Numbered from the stretch's first letter, positions 9,701 through 17,405 are shown. The stretch is DNA of 64,000 nucleotides from Acidobacteriota bacterium (GCA_016718135.1 JADKEF010000001.1:431001-495000); one strand, 5' to 3'. Numbers and translations are program-made. Notes: generated by a model not told the origin, from the letters alone.

Positions 9701-11045
9701 CAGCGGCACGGCTGCGGATGTGATATTTAATCTGCCTGCGGTCTTAAATGTAGCGACGTTAGCCGATGACGGCGTCGGCGGGAACGGACTTTCGCGCGTT
9801 AGTGGTGCTACGTTTGAAACCACCGACTTTGCGAATCCGACATCGTCGCTGACGATAAACCGCGGAACTGTTTCGGATCAGCTATTGGTAAATGCTGTTC
9901 CCGAACTGACTTCGTCGATCATGCTCGGCTCCGGCGCCGCTCGGTTCAGCCAGATATCGATCGGCGGTGCGGCGACCCTTGCATCCGGCAACAGCTTTTC
10001 GGCGTTTGCTCTTAACAGTATTTTCCTGACCGGTTCTTCCAGTGATGTTTCAACGACAGGAACAGGTGGAATATCGCTCAATTCCGCTCGCTCGGTTTCA
10101 ATGGCGCCTGGTTCAAGCCTTAACTCTGTAGATGGAGCGATCACGCTAAACGGGAATCAGGAAGCAGTTTCTACGATCGACAACGTAAATGGCATCTTTA
10201 TGTCCGGAGCGCTTGTTCACGCGACCGGCACAGGAGTTGTCACGCTCAACGGGCGCGGCGGCGGCGGCGGAAGCCAGAACCTCGGCATACGAATAGAGAA
10301 TGGCTCTACAGTAAGAGGCGGTTCAACCGTAGGCACGATCACGACTGACCTAAACGGAACCGGAAATGCGGGAGCCAACTCGCACGGAATCCAGATCGAC
10401 AATTCGACAGTCACCTCAATGGGTGGCCATGTTCGCGTTCGCGGATTTAGCGGCCCGGGAACCGGGGCGAACAATTATGGTGTGATCCCGATCGCAAACG
10501 GTCTCATCACCTCGGGCGGTAACGGAAACGTCACTGTCGAAGGCACCGGCGGCTCCAACGGGGCAGGCGGCAACGTCGGCGTCATTCCTCATCAGGGGCT
10601 TGGACGGATCACATCCGGTGGAACAGGCACTGTCACTGTCACCGGCACCGGCGGAGCAGGCGGAAATAGCCACGGAGTGCAGTTGTTCCGCAACGGCACT
10701 ATCACCTCAGGTGGAGCAGGTCAGGTTAGTGTGAACGGTACCGGCAATGCCTCGAGCTTTGGCTTTTATTTGAATGGTCTGGATCAGGGGCGCCACGGTA
10801 CGTCAGGCGGTGGACCGATCGTGGTCGACGGTACCGGCGGAACTGGTATTGCCACTGATAATACTGCGAGCACGATCGGAACGGGCGGCAACCTCACGAT
10901 CTCGCTTATCGCCGACACGATCAATATCGGGGAGCAATCCTTTCATCAACGCGGGCACCGGAACCGTCAATATCCGTCAGCGCACAAACGGACGGCCGAT
11001 CGAACTTGGCGGAGCAGATTCTGCAACGCTGCTCGGATTGACTGA
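3777..11045 (+). CDS. Giant secreted multidomain repeat protein, N-terminal part (frameshifted)
   Basis: First part of a secreted protein that would have about 4246 residues if the frame were continuous. I chose the ATG at 3777: GGAGAG lies 11 bases upstream and a clean signal peptide follows (Arg/Lys-rich start, hydrophobic stretch, TTAGAA). A TTG nine codons earlier is possible. Domains in order: a beta-sandwich-like region (about 45-280), fibronectin/Ig-like segments (290-750), a parallel beta-helix of polymorphic-repeat type ending in a choice-of-anchor-Q-like segment (760-1120), seven VCBS/FG-GAP repeats with DFNGDG calcium loops (1230-1565), a DUF11-like segment (about 1575-1740), an IPT/TIG domain (1750-1830), and haemagglutinin-like Gly/Thr-rich repeats. 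After the GGGG run at 10929-10932 the frame is wrong, and the last 37 or so residues are out-of-frame nonsense. Likely role: surface adhesion or matrix (inference). Confidence 0.75.
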   Translation: MRKQPRRTSRFSQVFALLALTTITGLAITATTAGAAGVRFGFVDSVASWFGGGATVNVVAEPQPMFTINTTTVSLTTLGTAVTQNFDTLATSGPEGTLGPDGWYFSESGTGANTTYSAGTGSGTTGDTFSFGATASTERAFGGLQSNSLNPTIGAQLTNNTGSTVNQLAIDFTGEQWRLGATGRVDQLDFQYSTDATSLTTGTWTDVNNLDFVAPVTTGSTGALDGNVAPNRTVKSSAVTNLLLANGSTIWIRWNDFNASGSDDGLAIDDISITPKALPSVTTNLATLLTGTTATLNGTVNPNGNATTVWFRYSSTDPGVCDDTFGTKVPAAGLAIGSGTTNVAVAEPITGLAPGSLYYYCAIAENVGAKTVNPTLQGFITPVPPPPTATVTGASTICAGGSGTVTVTVSGGTAPYTVVLTNGGGTQSGAGPTFNFPVSPGSTTGYTLAAGSVDASSTAITTGDTATITVNQPPTPSNAGPNQTVVGSTATLAGNTPSVGTGTWSIVAGVGGSFTSPNNPNSDFTGLPGFIYTLRWTISNAPCSSSTNDVVITLNKASTSLANLTVPPSGLVGNSLNVSTVLNRTSAPAGPVAGEAVTFTFTSSTLVVTNVVGTTDGSGLATVAFTPTERGGYSVVANFAGSSTLAASTSNTESITVYQRTSLAFAGGSGAAGSPITLTATLTAVPSGAPIQGQFVQFNFGGTPSNLGAATDASGVATVTPTFPTGGTFSTTAFFSNTPFYFVDSTGALVPTIATANVNVTGCVTDPVVLNSGNAGTGSLRQAVIDACAGSTITFGDGSGGGGTNFTDGTADTITLASQITIDKNLTIEGTGADMIAISGNNLTGVLSIGASVPASIVTISGLMVRDGRRVGVLPSGDFGAGIRNYANLTILNSAISNNSVITAGLGGGIANIGNLTLTNSTISGNFSQTEGGGLSNSSGASATITNCTFSGNSTGGGGGAIFNNTGAGAITIRNSTISNNTAGAGAGIYLNAGNLNIGSSIFAGNTGGAGPDLSLFGFGTGTITSVGYNLIGNIGATAYTPAIGDQVGTSGTPIDALLGPLASNGGRTQTHALLVGSPAIDKGINALALANDQRGAGFARTIDNPSIAPAPSGDNTDIGAFEAPPPPSLGTYPATTVDLSDNVTVTPSAVPTNTTSISVSAPTSFIGKLTADPATGVVRITNAHLAKIPAGAYPITVKAFGPGGTTTATFNLAVTTTACGGTSGFNGTTDVSIGIATRSVAVGDFNGDGIQDIATANQSLNTVSIRLGDGLGGFTGSTNVSVGSNTFSVAVGDFNGDGKQDIAAANFNSNTVSIRLGDGSGGFTGTTEINVGVAPASVAVGDFNGDGIQDIAAANGSSNTVSIRLGDGSGGFTGTTDVSVGVGPLSVAVADFNVDGIQDIATANQAANTVSIRLGDGSGGFTGTTEVNVGLGPWTVAVGDFNGDGVQDIATSNFNGDTVSIRIGNGSGGFTGTTNVSVGVDPISVAVGDFNGDGIQDIAAANRNSNTVSIRFGDGSGGFTGTTEVNVGSGQFSVAVGDFNGDGRQDIATANASIGANSVSIRLGTCFSAAASLVKTTSTAPIAIDQVFDYELQIDNTGNVPLDNMVVIDALPIELRVNSVRTGSYSNLSNFGAGEGVRVSFEKNTALGVFTLWGSSPNTATNTTLTAPPPGLGVGEYITRIRWEFGQAAVGMSSVNRPVVTGRVINPDNNGGPVSGGTNIENCASLSSVYTAGPASANSSSCVDFDVATPPTVTAVNPTFGPTAGGNSVVITGTNFTGATAVSFGGTLATAFMVDSPTQITATAPMHASGAVSVDVTTPGGTHAPNTLYTYEAETTVAVDGLGNLTITDTNGGDSDDNIVIACTPPNITITDSGTGLNQTILASSVTGSITVNTLGGNDTLTVNLSGCDFINDGAGGGLFFNGGAAGDDALNISGYSGGTTTYNYVNANDGNIVMAGGTRTGTITYTGLEPIVNSGTAADVIFNLPAVLNVATLADDGVGGNGLSRVSGATFETTDFANPTSSLTINRGTVSDQLLVNAVPELTSSIMLGSGAARFSQISIGGAATLASGNSFSAFALNSIFLTGSSSDVSTTGTGGISLNSARSVSMAPGSSLNSVDGAITLNGNQEAVSTIDNVNGIFMSGALVHATGTGVVTLNGRGGGGGSQNLGIRIENGSTVRGGSTVGTITTDLNGTGNAGANSHGIQIDNSTVTSMGGHVRVRGFSGPGTGANNYGVIPIANGLITSGGNGNVTVEGTGGSNGAGGNVGVIPHQGLGRITSGGTGTVTVTGTGGAGGNSHGVQLFRNGTITSGGAGQVSVNGTGNASSFGFYLNGLDQGRHGTSGGGPIVVDGTGGTGIATDNTASTIGTGGNLTISLIADTINIGEQSFHQRGHRNRQYPSAHKRTADRTWRSRFCNAARID
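7446..8476 (+). repeat. Seven tandem VCBS/FG-GAP repeats, 147-bp period
   Basis: The segment encoding SVAVGDFNGDG recurs at about 7506, 7653, 7800, 7947, 8094, 8241 and 8388, exactly 147 bp (49 codons) apart. The DNA itself is closely conserved between units, not only the protein. Repeat 4 has DFNVDG, which loses the loop glycine. Such repeats form beta-propeller blades that bind calcium. Confidence 0.9.
10929..10932 (+). other. Single-base frameshift site in the giant gene
   Basis: At the run GGGG the reading moves from the frame of the first part to the frame that continues as ...NPFINAGTGTVNIR. Removing one G restores one open frame from 3777 to 16518 with no other change. Either a true mutation or phase-type variation, or a sequencing/assembly error in a short homopolymer. 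Confidence 0.75.
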
Positions 11046-14000
11046 CGCAGAGATCGATCGCGTGACGGCCGGGACGCTGAATATCGGTAACTCTTCTACC
11101 GGCGGGATCTTGTTTAGCACGGCGCCTATTAACGTGACGGACGCTCCGGTGATACCGCTATTGACCTTAACCACGGGCGGTACGGGTATCACCAGCAATC
11201 CCGCGATTGGGGTCCTCGATGTTATAGCCGGAGAACTCAGGCTTAATTCCAGCACGACCACAAGTGCCGACATGGACGCGACGACGCTTGTCAGCGGTTC
11301 GACCGGAGCTCAGGTTTTGAGCGAGGCCAACACCGTTACACTAGGTAACGGCGGTATCAACGCTACTGTTGCTTCGCCTGTTACGCTCGTCAGCGGCCGT
11401 TTCAACACGGTCGCGATGACCGGAGGTATTTTGGCGAGCACTGTTCAGGTACAGAGCGGAGCGACGATCGGCGGAACCGGTAACTCAAATACCGGAAGTG
11501 GAAACACTATTCAAAGCGGAGCATTCGTGTCTCCCGGAATGAGCCCGGGAATTGTGACGTTGAATACTTTGACGTTCAACGCCGGATCGACGCTGGATAT
11601 AGAGATCGGCGGTACAACGCCCGGAAACGCGGTAACGAACCATGACCAATTAAATGTGCTCAGCACGGTCAACCTCGGCGGTGCCACTCTAAATCTCTCG
11701 GCATTCAATGGCTTTGTGCCGACCGTCGGCCAGACATTCACGATCGTTGCCAACGACGGTGGCGATGCGATCACCGGAACGTTCAACGGCCTCGCCGAAG
11801 GAGCGACGATAACGAACTTCCTCGGTGCATCCGGAGTGAATGCGACGATCAGCTACACCGGCGGCACAGGAAATGACGCTGTCATTACAGTAGACAATGT
11901 CCCGCCGCAGGTGACGAGCACGACGCCGGTCCAGGGAGCGACGAGCGTTGACCGAAACGGCAACATCACGCTTAATTTCTCAGAAACGGTCAATATTGCC
12001 GCGGGCGGCATCAGTCTCAACTGCGGCGGTGTCCAGGCATTCTCGCCGACGCTGCCACAGAACGGCGTGACGACGATAACGATCGACCCGACAGCGACAC
12101 TTCCGGCGGGAGTTCTCTGCACGGTGACCGGGGTTTCCACTGGTATCACAGACATCCCCGGCAACCAACTCGACGGCGACAACAACGGCTCAGCCGGGCC
12201 GGATTTCGTACTGACCTTCACGACGGCGTGTACGGATCCCACAGTCGTTACGACCAATGCCGACGCGGGAGCGGGTTCGTTGCGTCAGGCTGTCATCGAT
12301 GCGTGTCCGGGCAGCACGATAACGTTCGACACGGCAGGTGTTTTCGCCACGCCGCAGACGATCACGCTTACGTCCGGCGAATTGTTGATCAGCAAGAATC
12401 TAACAATCAACGGTCCGAGCCCGAATCTGTTGACCGTTTCCGGCGGCGGCGCCAGCCGCGTGTTTTTGATCAACACGGGAGCGAACGCCGCGATCAACGG
12501 AATCACCGTCACAAGCGGGAACAGCGTCAGCACTACCCTTTCGAGCAACGGCGGCGGCATCTTGAACCTGGGCTCGCTGACCTTAACGAATGCGATTGTC
12601 ACAGGTAATACGGCTGCCGGAGTCGGCGGCGGCATTTCTAACTTCGGCAGTCTCAGCACGCTGATTTTGACCAATTCGACAGTCAGCAATAATGCGGCGA
12701 CCGGCAACAGCGGCGGCGGCATTTACACCACCAGCAATGGTACGCTGACCCTGACAAATTCGACCGTCAGCGGTAACACGACCGTCGGAAACGGCGGCGG
12801 CATCCGGATCTTCAGCGGCACGGCGACCTTGACGAATTCGACCGTCAGCGGCAACTCGGCAACCGGTAACGGCGGCGGCGTCTCAAACTCCGGCGCGCTG
12901 ACCTTGCGGAATGTGACCTTTAGCAATAATACGGCGTCCGCCAATAACGGCGGCGGCGTCTCAAACTCCGGCACCGGCACGACCACGCTGGAGAACACCA
13001 TCATCGCCAACAGCACGGCGGGCGGCGATTGCGCCGGACTGGGCGGCACGATCAATGCGGCTTACAGCTTGATCGAAGACAATTTGACCTGCGTCAACGG
13101 CACGAACTCAAATAATCTCACCGGCGATCCGCTTCTCGGCTCGCTGGCAAACAACGGTGGACCGACGCAGACGCATGCGTTGTGTGCGGCGGTTGGAGTT
13201 CCGGATGCTTCATGTACGGGAGCGAGCCCGGCGATCGACAAGGGCAAGGACTTCGTGCTGAATGGCTTTGACCAGCGCGGCAACGGGCCGAACTTTGTTC
13301 GACCGTTTGACCTGCCCGACCTAGCGTTCCCGAACGCGGTGGGCGGCGACGGTGCGGACATCGGTGCGTATGAGCTGAACAACACACCTCCGACAATCGC
13401 GGCTGTTGCTACAGCGCGGCAGGCGGGTTCGCCGGTTTCGAATTCGACGATCGCAAATGTGACCGACGCTGAAAGCGGTAATGGCGGCGTGGTCGTCACG
13501 GTCACGACGGCGAATCCTTCGAACGGCGTGACTATCTCGAATATCGTGAACACCGCTGGCGTAATCACGGCAGATGTCGTTGCGGCCTGCGGAGCGACGA
13601 CAGCGACGTTTACACTGACGGCGACGGACGGTGGTGGCCTTACCGCGACGGCCACTTTGACCGTTACGGTTAGTGCAAATACGCCTCCGGTCATCACTTA
13701 TACGAACCCGGCTCCGATCGTCTTTGGTGCGGGAACGACGGTAACTCCGGCGGCACCGCCGACGGATAATGGCAGCATTGCTTCGTACTCGGTCAATCTG
13801 GGCACGTTCACGGGGGGGGCATCGATAAACAACGCGAACGGCGTGGTCACTCTGTCTGGTGCCCAGCCGGTCGGAACTCACACGATCACAGTCACCGCTA
13901 CGGATAACTGCGGAGCGACGACGGTCACGACGTTCCAGCTAACGGTCAACAAGGCGAACACCACGGCGGCGTTGGCCTCGTCTGTAAATCCGACGGTGTT

Positions 14001-16518
14001 TGGCCAGAGCACGACGTTCACCGCAACCATTTCGGTAACGGCTCCCGGAGCAGGAACGCCGACGGGGACGATCACTTTTAGGGACAATGCCGTGAACATC
14101 GGCACCTGTGCGGCTCAGCCGGTGGCGGCGAATGTCGCTACATGCTCGATCAGCACTCTGTCGATCGGCACACATCCGATCACGGCTGTTTACAACGGCG
14201 ACGGTAGCTTTAATGGCAGCACGTCGAACACGGTCAATCAGGTCGTCGATAAAGCAAATACGACGACGACTGTAACAGCGGTACCAGCCAGCCCGAGCGT
14301 CTTCGGACAAAGCGTTACATTCACGGCCACGGTAGCGGTCGTTGCTCCCGGAACGGGAACGCCGACGGGCACGGTCAGCTTTAACATTGATGGCAACATC
14401 TACTGTGCGAACACACCGCTGTCGGCTGGTTTGACGGCAAGCTGTACGCAGGCCGGGTTGCCGGCACTTCCGGCTGGACTGAGAGATGTGGTCGCGATCT
14501 ATTCCGGCAATGCCAATTTCAATGGCAGCACGGGCGATCTCAACTACACGGTTAACAAAGCCAACACGGCAACGAATATAACGTCTGACAGTCCTGATCC
14601 GTCACTAGTCAACCAGCCCTACACGGTCTCGTGGACTGTCGTTCCGAATCCTGTTCAGGTAAATTCGGGAACGCCGACGGGAACGGTGACGGTCAACGGC
14701 GGATCGGGTGGTGGTACGTGTACTGCACCTGTTGCGGCGGGAAGCTGTCAGCTGACACCAACGACTACCGGAGTGAAGACGATCTCTGCGACCTATAACG
14801 GGGACAACAACTTCAATACCTCGACATCGCCGACAACGACTCACACGGTCAACGTCGCGATCTCGGGAACTGTCAGACAGGCTCCGGGAATGACACCGAT
14901 CGCGGGATTGACGATGACATTGTCGGGCTGTGCGAGTGCAACAGCGACGACGAATGCTAGCGGCGTTTACACGATCATATTCGGCGGTGCCCTCGGCAGC
15001 GTATGCACGATCACGCCGCCGGCGGGAATCTTCGATCCGCTAAGCCGTACTTACACGGTCAACGACAACATAACGGGAGCCGACTTCACACGGTACAATT
15101 CTGCGAACGATATTCCGCGTACACTCTCGCTGAACACGCAGTTCGTTGTGCCTGGTGCGTCGGGTTCGATGCCGGTCGTGCTCGACAGCCAGGGTAATGA
15201 GGCGAGCGTTTCGTTCACGGTCCAGTATCCGTTCAATACGATGGCGACCGCACCGACCTTCGTTTGCGGCCCGCAGGCACCGGGATGTACGATCACGACC
15301 GATACGAGTACGCTCGGACGCGTCGGTGTGACGATCGTTCCGGCCGGCGGCGTATTCTCGCTGATCGAAGCGGTTGAGGGCGAAGAGCCGACGGCCCAGA
15401 AACAGATCGCGACGATGAACTTCACGACCGTCACCAACGGCCTTCCGAATGCGGCGATCACGTTCGTAAATTCGCCGGTCGATCTCGTAACGCGTGATGC
15501 GGCGAGCAATCCGCTGCTCACACGTTATGTCGATGGCCTGATCGTGTTCGCTCAGGGCCTCGAGGGCGATGTCGCTGGTCGTAATTCGGGCAGTGGCACT
15601 TTCGAGGCGGCTGATGTTGTACAGGTCCGACGCTTTGTTGCGGGGCTCGATACGCCGGTGGGAACGCACAATGAATTCCAACGTGCGGATTCGGCACCAG
15701 CCAGTGCCGGCGGCGATGGTTTCCTGAGTGCGACAGACGTTGTGCAAACCCGCCGTTACGTTGCGGGACTCGATCCGTCGAGGTCGGCGGCCGGGCCGGG
15801 AGCGGCGAATTCGGGGCCGATCGCACCGCCTGAGGCACTGCGTGAAGCAGGTTCGAGAGAGATCCGGATCGGCTCCTCAAATGCATCGACCGGCAGCCGT
15901 GTCATCGTTCCGATCGAGATGGTCGCAAATGGCGACGAAATGGCCGTCAGCTTTGTGGTTCGATACGATGCGGCGAAACTCGGCAACGCGATCGTCGAAC
16001 TTGCCGATCCGTCGAGCGGAGCTATGTTGACGGCAAACGTCGATGAACCGGGCGTGATACGTGTCCTGGTCGATTCGCCAAGCGTCTTTGAACGATGGGC
16101 CAAGGGAACCGCCTTCGTCAACGTGTCGTTCGACGTCAACGCGAAGGCTCCGACCGGTGACACGGGCATCCTGATCGAAGATCTATCGGTCTCGGATGAC
16201 CGTGCGAATTCGCTCTCGGTCAAACCAACCAATGGTAAGATCTCGATCGCAGGGCCAAACGCCCTTTCGGTCGAGATCTCAGGCCGGGTCCTGATCCCCG
16301 GCGGAGCGGGACTTCGCAATGCTACGGTGACGCTAACGGACGCAAGCGGCTCCACACGTTCGGTCACAACCGGCACTTTTGGATACTACCGGATCGACGG
16401 GATAGCTCCAGGCCAGAGCTATACACTAGCGGTCACGTCTCGCCGGTACCGTTTCACTCAAACGCGAATAACCCCTTCCGAGAGTTTGAGCGGTGTGGAT
16501 CTCATAGCCCAGGAATAG
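10933..16518 (+). CDS. Giant secreted multidomain repeat protein, C-terminal part (continuation after frameshift)
   Basis: In-frame continuation of the giant protein; the open frame can be extended upstream to 10774, but that stretch is a shadow of the first frame. Domains in order, in whole-protein numbering: autotransporter-like beta repeats (about 2550-2700), an SbsA/Big-type Ig domain starting VPPQVTSTTPVQGATSVD (2708-2818), a second beta-helix of polymorphic-repeat type (2821-3200), cadherin/Ig-like segments, three Big_3-type Ig repeats with NGDGSFNGSTSNT-like ends (3390-3695), a carboxypeptidase-regulatory-like domain (3695-3775), a cohesin-like segment (3780-3930), a dockerin-like doublet with ADVVQVRRFVAGLD and ATDVVQTRRYVAGLD (3931-4004), a second cohesin-like domain (4025-4160) and a final carboxypeptidase-regulatory-like domain. 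No C-terminal membrane anchor or sorting motif is seen. Confidence 0.75.
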   Translation, partial: SNPFINAGTGTVNIRQRTNGRPIELGGADSATLLGLTDAEIDRVTAGTLNIGNSSTGGILFSTAPINVTDAPVIPLLTLTTGGTGITSNPAIGVLDVIAGELRLNSSTTTSADMDATTLVSGSTGAQVLSEANTVTLGNGGINATVASPVTLVSGRFNTVAMTGGILASTVQVQSGATIGGTGNSNTGSGNTIQSGAFVSPGMSPGIVTLNTLTFNAGSTLDIEIGGTTPGNAVTNHDQLNVLSTVNLGGATLNLSAFNGFVPTVGQTFTIVANDGGDAITGTFNGLAEGATITNFLGASGVNATISYTGGTGNDAVITVDNVPPQVTSTTPVQGATSVDRNGNITLNFSETVNIAAGGISLNCGGVQAFSPTLPQNGVTTITIDPTATLPAGVLCTVTGVSTGITDIPGNQLDGDNNGSAGPDFVLTFTTACTDPTVVTTNADAGAGSLRQAVIDACPGSTITFDTAGVFATPQTITLTSGELLISKNLTINGPSPNLLTVSGGGASRVFLINTGANAAINGITVTSGNSVSTTLSSNGGGILNLGSLTLTNAIVTGNTAAGVGGGISNFGSLSTLILTNSTVSNNAATGNSGGGIYTTSNGTLTLTNSTVSGNTTVGNGGGIRIFSGTATLTNSTVSGNSATGNGGGVSNSGALTLRNVTFSNNTASANNGGGVSNSGTGTTTLENTIIANSTAGGDCAGLGGTINAAYSLIEDNLTCVNGTNSNNLTGDPLLGSLANNGGPTQTHALCAAVGVPDASCTGASPAIDKGKDFVLNGFDQRGNGPNFVRPFDLPDLAFPNAVGGDGADIGAYELNNTPPTIAAVATARQAGSPVSNSTIANVTDAESGNGGVVVTVTTANPSNGVTISNIVNTAGVITADVVAACGATTATFTLTATDGGGLTATATLTVTVSANTPPVITYTNPAPIVFGAGTTVTPAAPPTDNGSIASYSVNLGTFTGGASINNANGVVTLSGAQPVGTHTITVTATDNCGATTVTTFQLTVNKANTTAALASSVNPTVFGQSTTFTATISVTAPGAGTPTGTITFRDNAVNIGTCAAQPVAANVATCSISTLSIGTHPITAVYNGDGSFNGSTSNTVNQVVDKANTTTTVTAVPASPSVFGQSVTFTATVAVVAPGTGTPTGTVSFNIDGNIYCANTPLSAGLTASCTQAGLPALPAGLRDVVAIYSGNANFNGSTGDLNYTVNKANTATNITSDSPDPSLVNQPYTVSWTVVPNPVQVNSGTPTGTVTVNGGSGGGTCTAPVAAGSCQLTPTTTGVKTISATYNGDNNFNTSTSPTTTHTVNVAISGTVRQAPGMTPIAGLTMTLSGCASATATTNASGVYTIIFGGALGSVCTITPPAGIFDPLSRTYTVNDNITGADFTRYNSANDIPRTLSLNTQFVVPGASGSMPVVLDSQGNEASVSFTVQYPFNTMATAPTFVCGPQAPGCTITTDTSTLGRVGVTIVPAGGVFSLIEAVEGEEPTAQKQIATMNFTTVTNGLPNAAITFVNSPVDLVTRDAASNPLLTRYVDGLIVFAQGLEGDVAGRNSGSGTFEAADVVQVRRFVAGLDTPVGTHNEFQRADSAPASAGGDGFLSATDVVQTRRYVAGLDPSRSAAGPGAANSGPIAPPEALREAGSREIRIGSSNASTGSRVIVPIEMVANGDEMAVSFVVRYDAAKLGNAIVELADPSSGAMLTANVDEPGVIRVLVDSPSVFERWAKGTAFVNVSFDVNAKAPTGDTGILIEDLSVSDDRANSLSVKPTNGKISIAGPNALSVEISGRVLIPGGAGLRNATVTLTDASGSTRSVTTGTFGYYRIDGIAPGQSYTLAVTSRRYRFTQTRITPSESLSGVDLIAQE

Positions 16519-16539
16519 GCCAGATCCTTCCGATGAAGG

Positions 16540-16574
16540 GCTCAAGGACGGTCTTCATGGGCCGTCCTTTGAGC
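16540..16574 (+). terminator. Hairpin after the giant gene, probable terminator
   Basis: GCTCAAGGACGG (16540-16551) pairs with CCGTCCTTTGAGC (16562-16574) with one bulged base and a 10-base loop, 21 bases after the stop. There is no T run beyond the internal TTT, so termination may be weak or factor-assisted. Confidence 0.6.
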
Positions 16575-16697
16575 ATCGTAATTCATTGCAACAAACTTGC
16601 TACAAACCAGCCGCACGGAGAGGAACAGATGGGTACACAAAACAGCGAAAGCCAATGAAAAGCGAACGAAAAAAATGTAAAACCCTTACGGTAACTC

Positions 16698-16742
16698 CTT
16701 TTAACCACTGGGTCGCAGGTTCGAGTCCTGCCCTGATCACCA
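16698..16742 (+). repeat. Displaced 3' half of tRNA-Lys (att-like direct repeat)
   Basis: Copy of 3419-3463: 43 of 45 bases are identical, starting at the first base of the anticodon loop and ending in CCA. No D-arm or 5' acceptor precedes it, so it is not a complete tRNA. Its acceptor strand CCTGATC would not pair with the 5' strand of the intact gene. A strong terminator follows 18 bases later, as after a real tRNA gene. Confidence 0.8.
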
Positions 16743-16758
16743 TTTTATAGCAGGAGAA

Positions 16759-16787
16759 TAGGCGTCCGGATCGGACGCCTTTTTTTT
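16759..16787 (+). terminator. Rho-independent terminator after the tRNA fragment
   Basis: GGCGTCCG (16761-16768) and CGGACGCC (16772-16779) form a perfect 8-bp stem with a 3-base GAT loop and are followed by eight T. Confidence 0.9.
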
Positions 16788-16827
16788 GCTCGCCGAGAGG
16801 ATGGTCATAAATGCGACGACCAAGTCT

Positions 16828-16841
16828 GCGGAAAAATCCAC
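16828..16841 (+). promoter_or_regulatory. Upstream activator-like motif, copy 1
   Basis: GCGGA-AAAA-TCCAC, about 100 bp upstream of the sigma54-type promoter at 16937. It matches the pattern GCG(G/A)A-N4-TC(C/T)AC found in the same orientation upstream of the promoters at 19846 and 23391. A separate 6-bp palindrome (CGTGTG/CACACG, 16857-16874) lies between it and the promoter. Confidence 0.4.
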
Positions 16842-16936
16842 AAATGACAGCCGGTTCGTGTGCTTTTTCACACGACAAAGTGCCAGGCTATCAAGGTATT
16901 ATGTTGGTTTTGCTATGGGTTGCGTGTCCTAGGCCG

Positions 16937-16953
16937 TTGGAACGAACCTTGCA
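16937..16953 (+). promoter_or_regulatory. Sigma54-type promoter of the DUF5335-USP operon
   Basis: TTGGAACGAACCTTGCA fits the -24/-12 consensus TTGGCACGN4TTGCA with one mismatch. The GG and GC elements are exactly 10 bases apart. The predicted start near 16964 lies 41 bases before the ATG at 17005. A sigma54 activator is encoded at 21875-23260. Confidence 0.65.
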
Positions 16954-17004
16954 CACACCGATGTAGCGACTTGTCGCCGCAATGAGTTAGCATGCGGAGG
17001 TTAT

Positions 17005-17388
17005 ATGGTAGTGGAACTAGAAAAATCGGACTGGAAGCGATTCTTTGACGATCTCAGCCATGAAATGGATAACTGGGAAACTACCATCCATGTATTAAGC
17101 GGCGATCGCGGAGCCCAGGTGTTGTCAGATAGGTTGCCGTTTCACGGGTTGACGATCGAGGATGTCGGCGGTCTCGAGGCGATCGGTCTATTGTATGGAT
17201 TCGGGCCATCAGCGCACAAGAAGCACAGCATCTTCAAGCCGACCAAGGTAGTCTTCGCCGAACGCGGGCGAGGGCCGGCCGGAACTCTAGATATTGAAGA
17301 CGCTACCGGCACGACTACTTTGATCACGTTTATTCAGCCACACAATGAAATAATGCAGCGGGCACCGACAGATCTGGCGACCCGCTAA
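17005..17388 (+). CDS. DUF5335 family protein (paralogue 1)
   Basis: A 127-residue soluble protein of unknown function. I recognise the DUF5335 pattern: an N-terminal LEKSDWKRFFDDLS helix, the middle segment DRLPFHGLTIEDVGG and the C-terminal strand TTLITFIQPHNEI. Two paralogues are in the window (18274-18663 and 39608-39949); 18274-18663 is clearly alike over the whole length (EDWKKFFDIL, LPFNGITVEEVDG, KTLIRFVEP). It is the first gene after a sigma54-type promoter and is followed 17 bases later by a universal stress protein. The context suggests a stress or stationary-phase role, but no biochemical function can be assigned. Confidence 0.75.
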   Translation: MVVELEKSDWKRFFDDLSHEMDNWETTIHVLSGDRGAQVLSDRLPFHGLTIEDVGGLEAIGLLYGFGPSAHKKHSIFKPTKVVFAERGRGPAGTLDIEDATGTTTLITFIQPHNEIMQRAPTDLATR

Positions 17389-17405
17389 ACCCGAGGAGAA
17401 AAACG

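Larger units (their letters stand above)
3419..16742. mobile_element. Candidate tRNA-Lys-integrated island holding the giant surface gene
   Basis: The tRNA-Lys 3' half from the anticodon loop to CCA (3419-3463) is repeated directly at 16698-16742: 34 identical bases, then 2 mismatches in 11. This is the arrangement left by tyrosine-recombinase integration at a tRNA 3' end, with the displaced 3' end at the distal border still next to a strong terminator (16761-16787). The interval contains only the giant repeat protein. No integrase or other mobility gene is visible, so it may be a reduced island. The alternative is two tRNA-Lys genes, one of which has decayed. Confidence 0.4.

Noticed and set aside
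10774..10932. Upstream extension of the second giant-gene frame as an independent start
   Set aside because: The residues (VWIRGATVRQAVDRSW...) are Arg-rich nonsense overlapping the good first frame, with no ribosome site. The real continuation begins at the G run.
16857..16874. CGTGTG-N6-CACACG palindrome as a CRP-type site
   Set aside because: The half-site spacing differs from TGTGA-N6-TCACA: the TGTG/CACA words are too close. It may only be a small hairpin.
16600..16878. Minus-strand open frame of 92 codons containing AGLEPATQWLKG
   Set aside because: It is the antisense reading of the tRNA-Lys fragment and its terminator. Such spurious frames are common at tRNA-derived integration sites. 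No codon pattern or ribosome site supports it.
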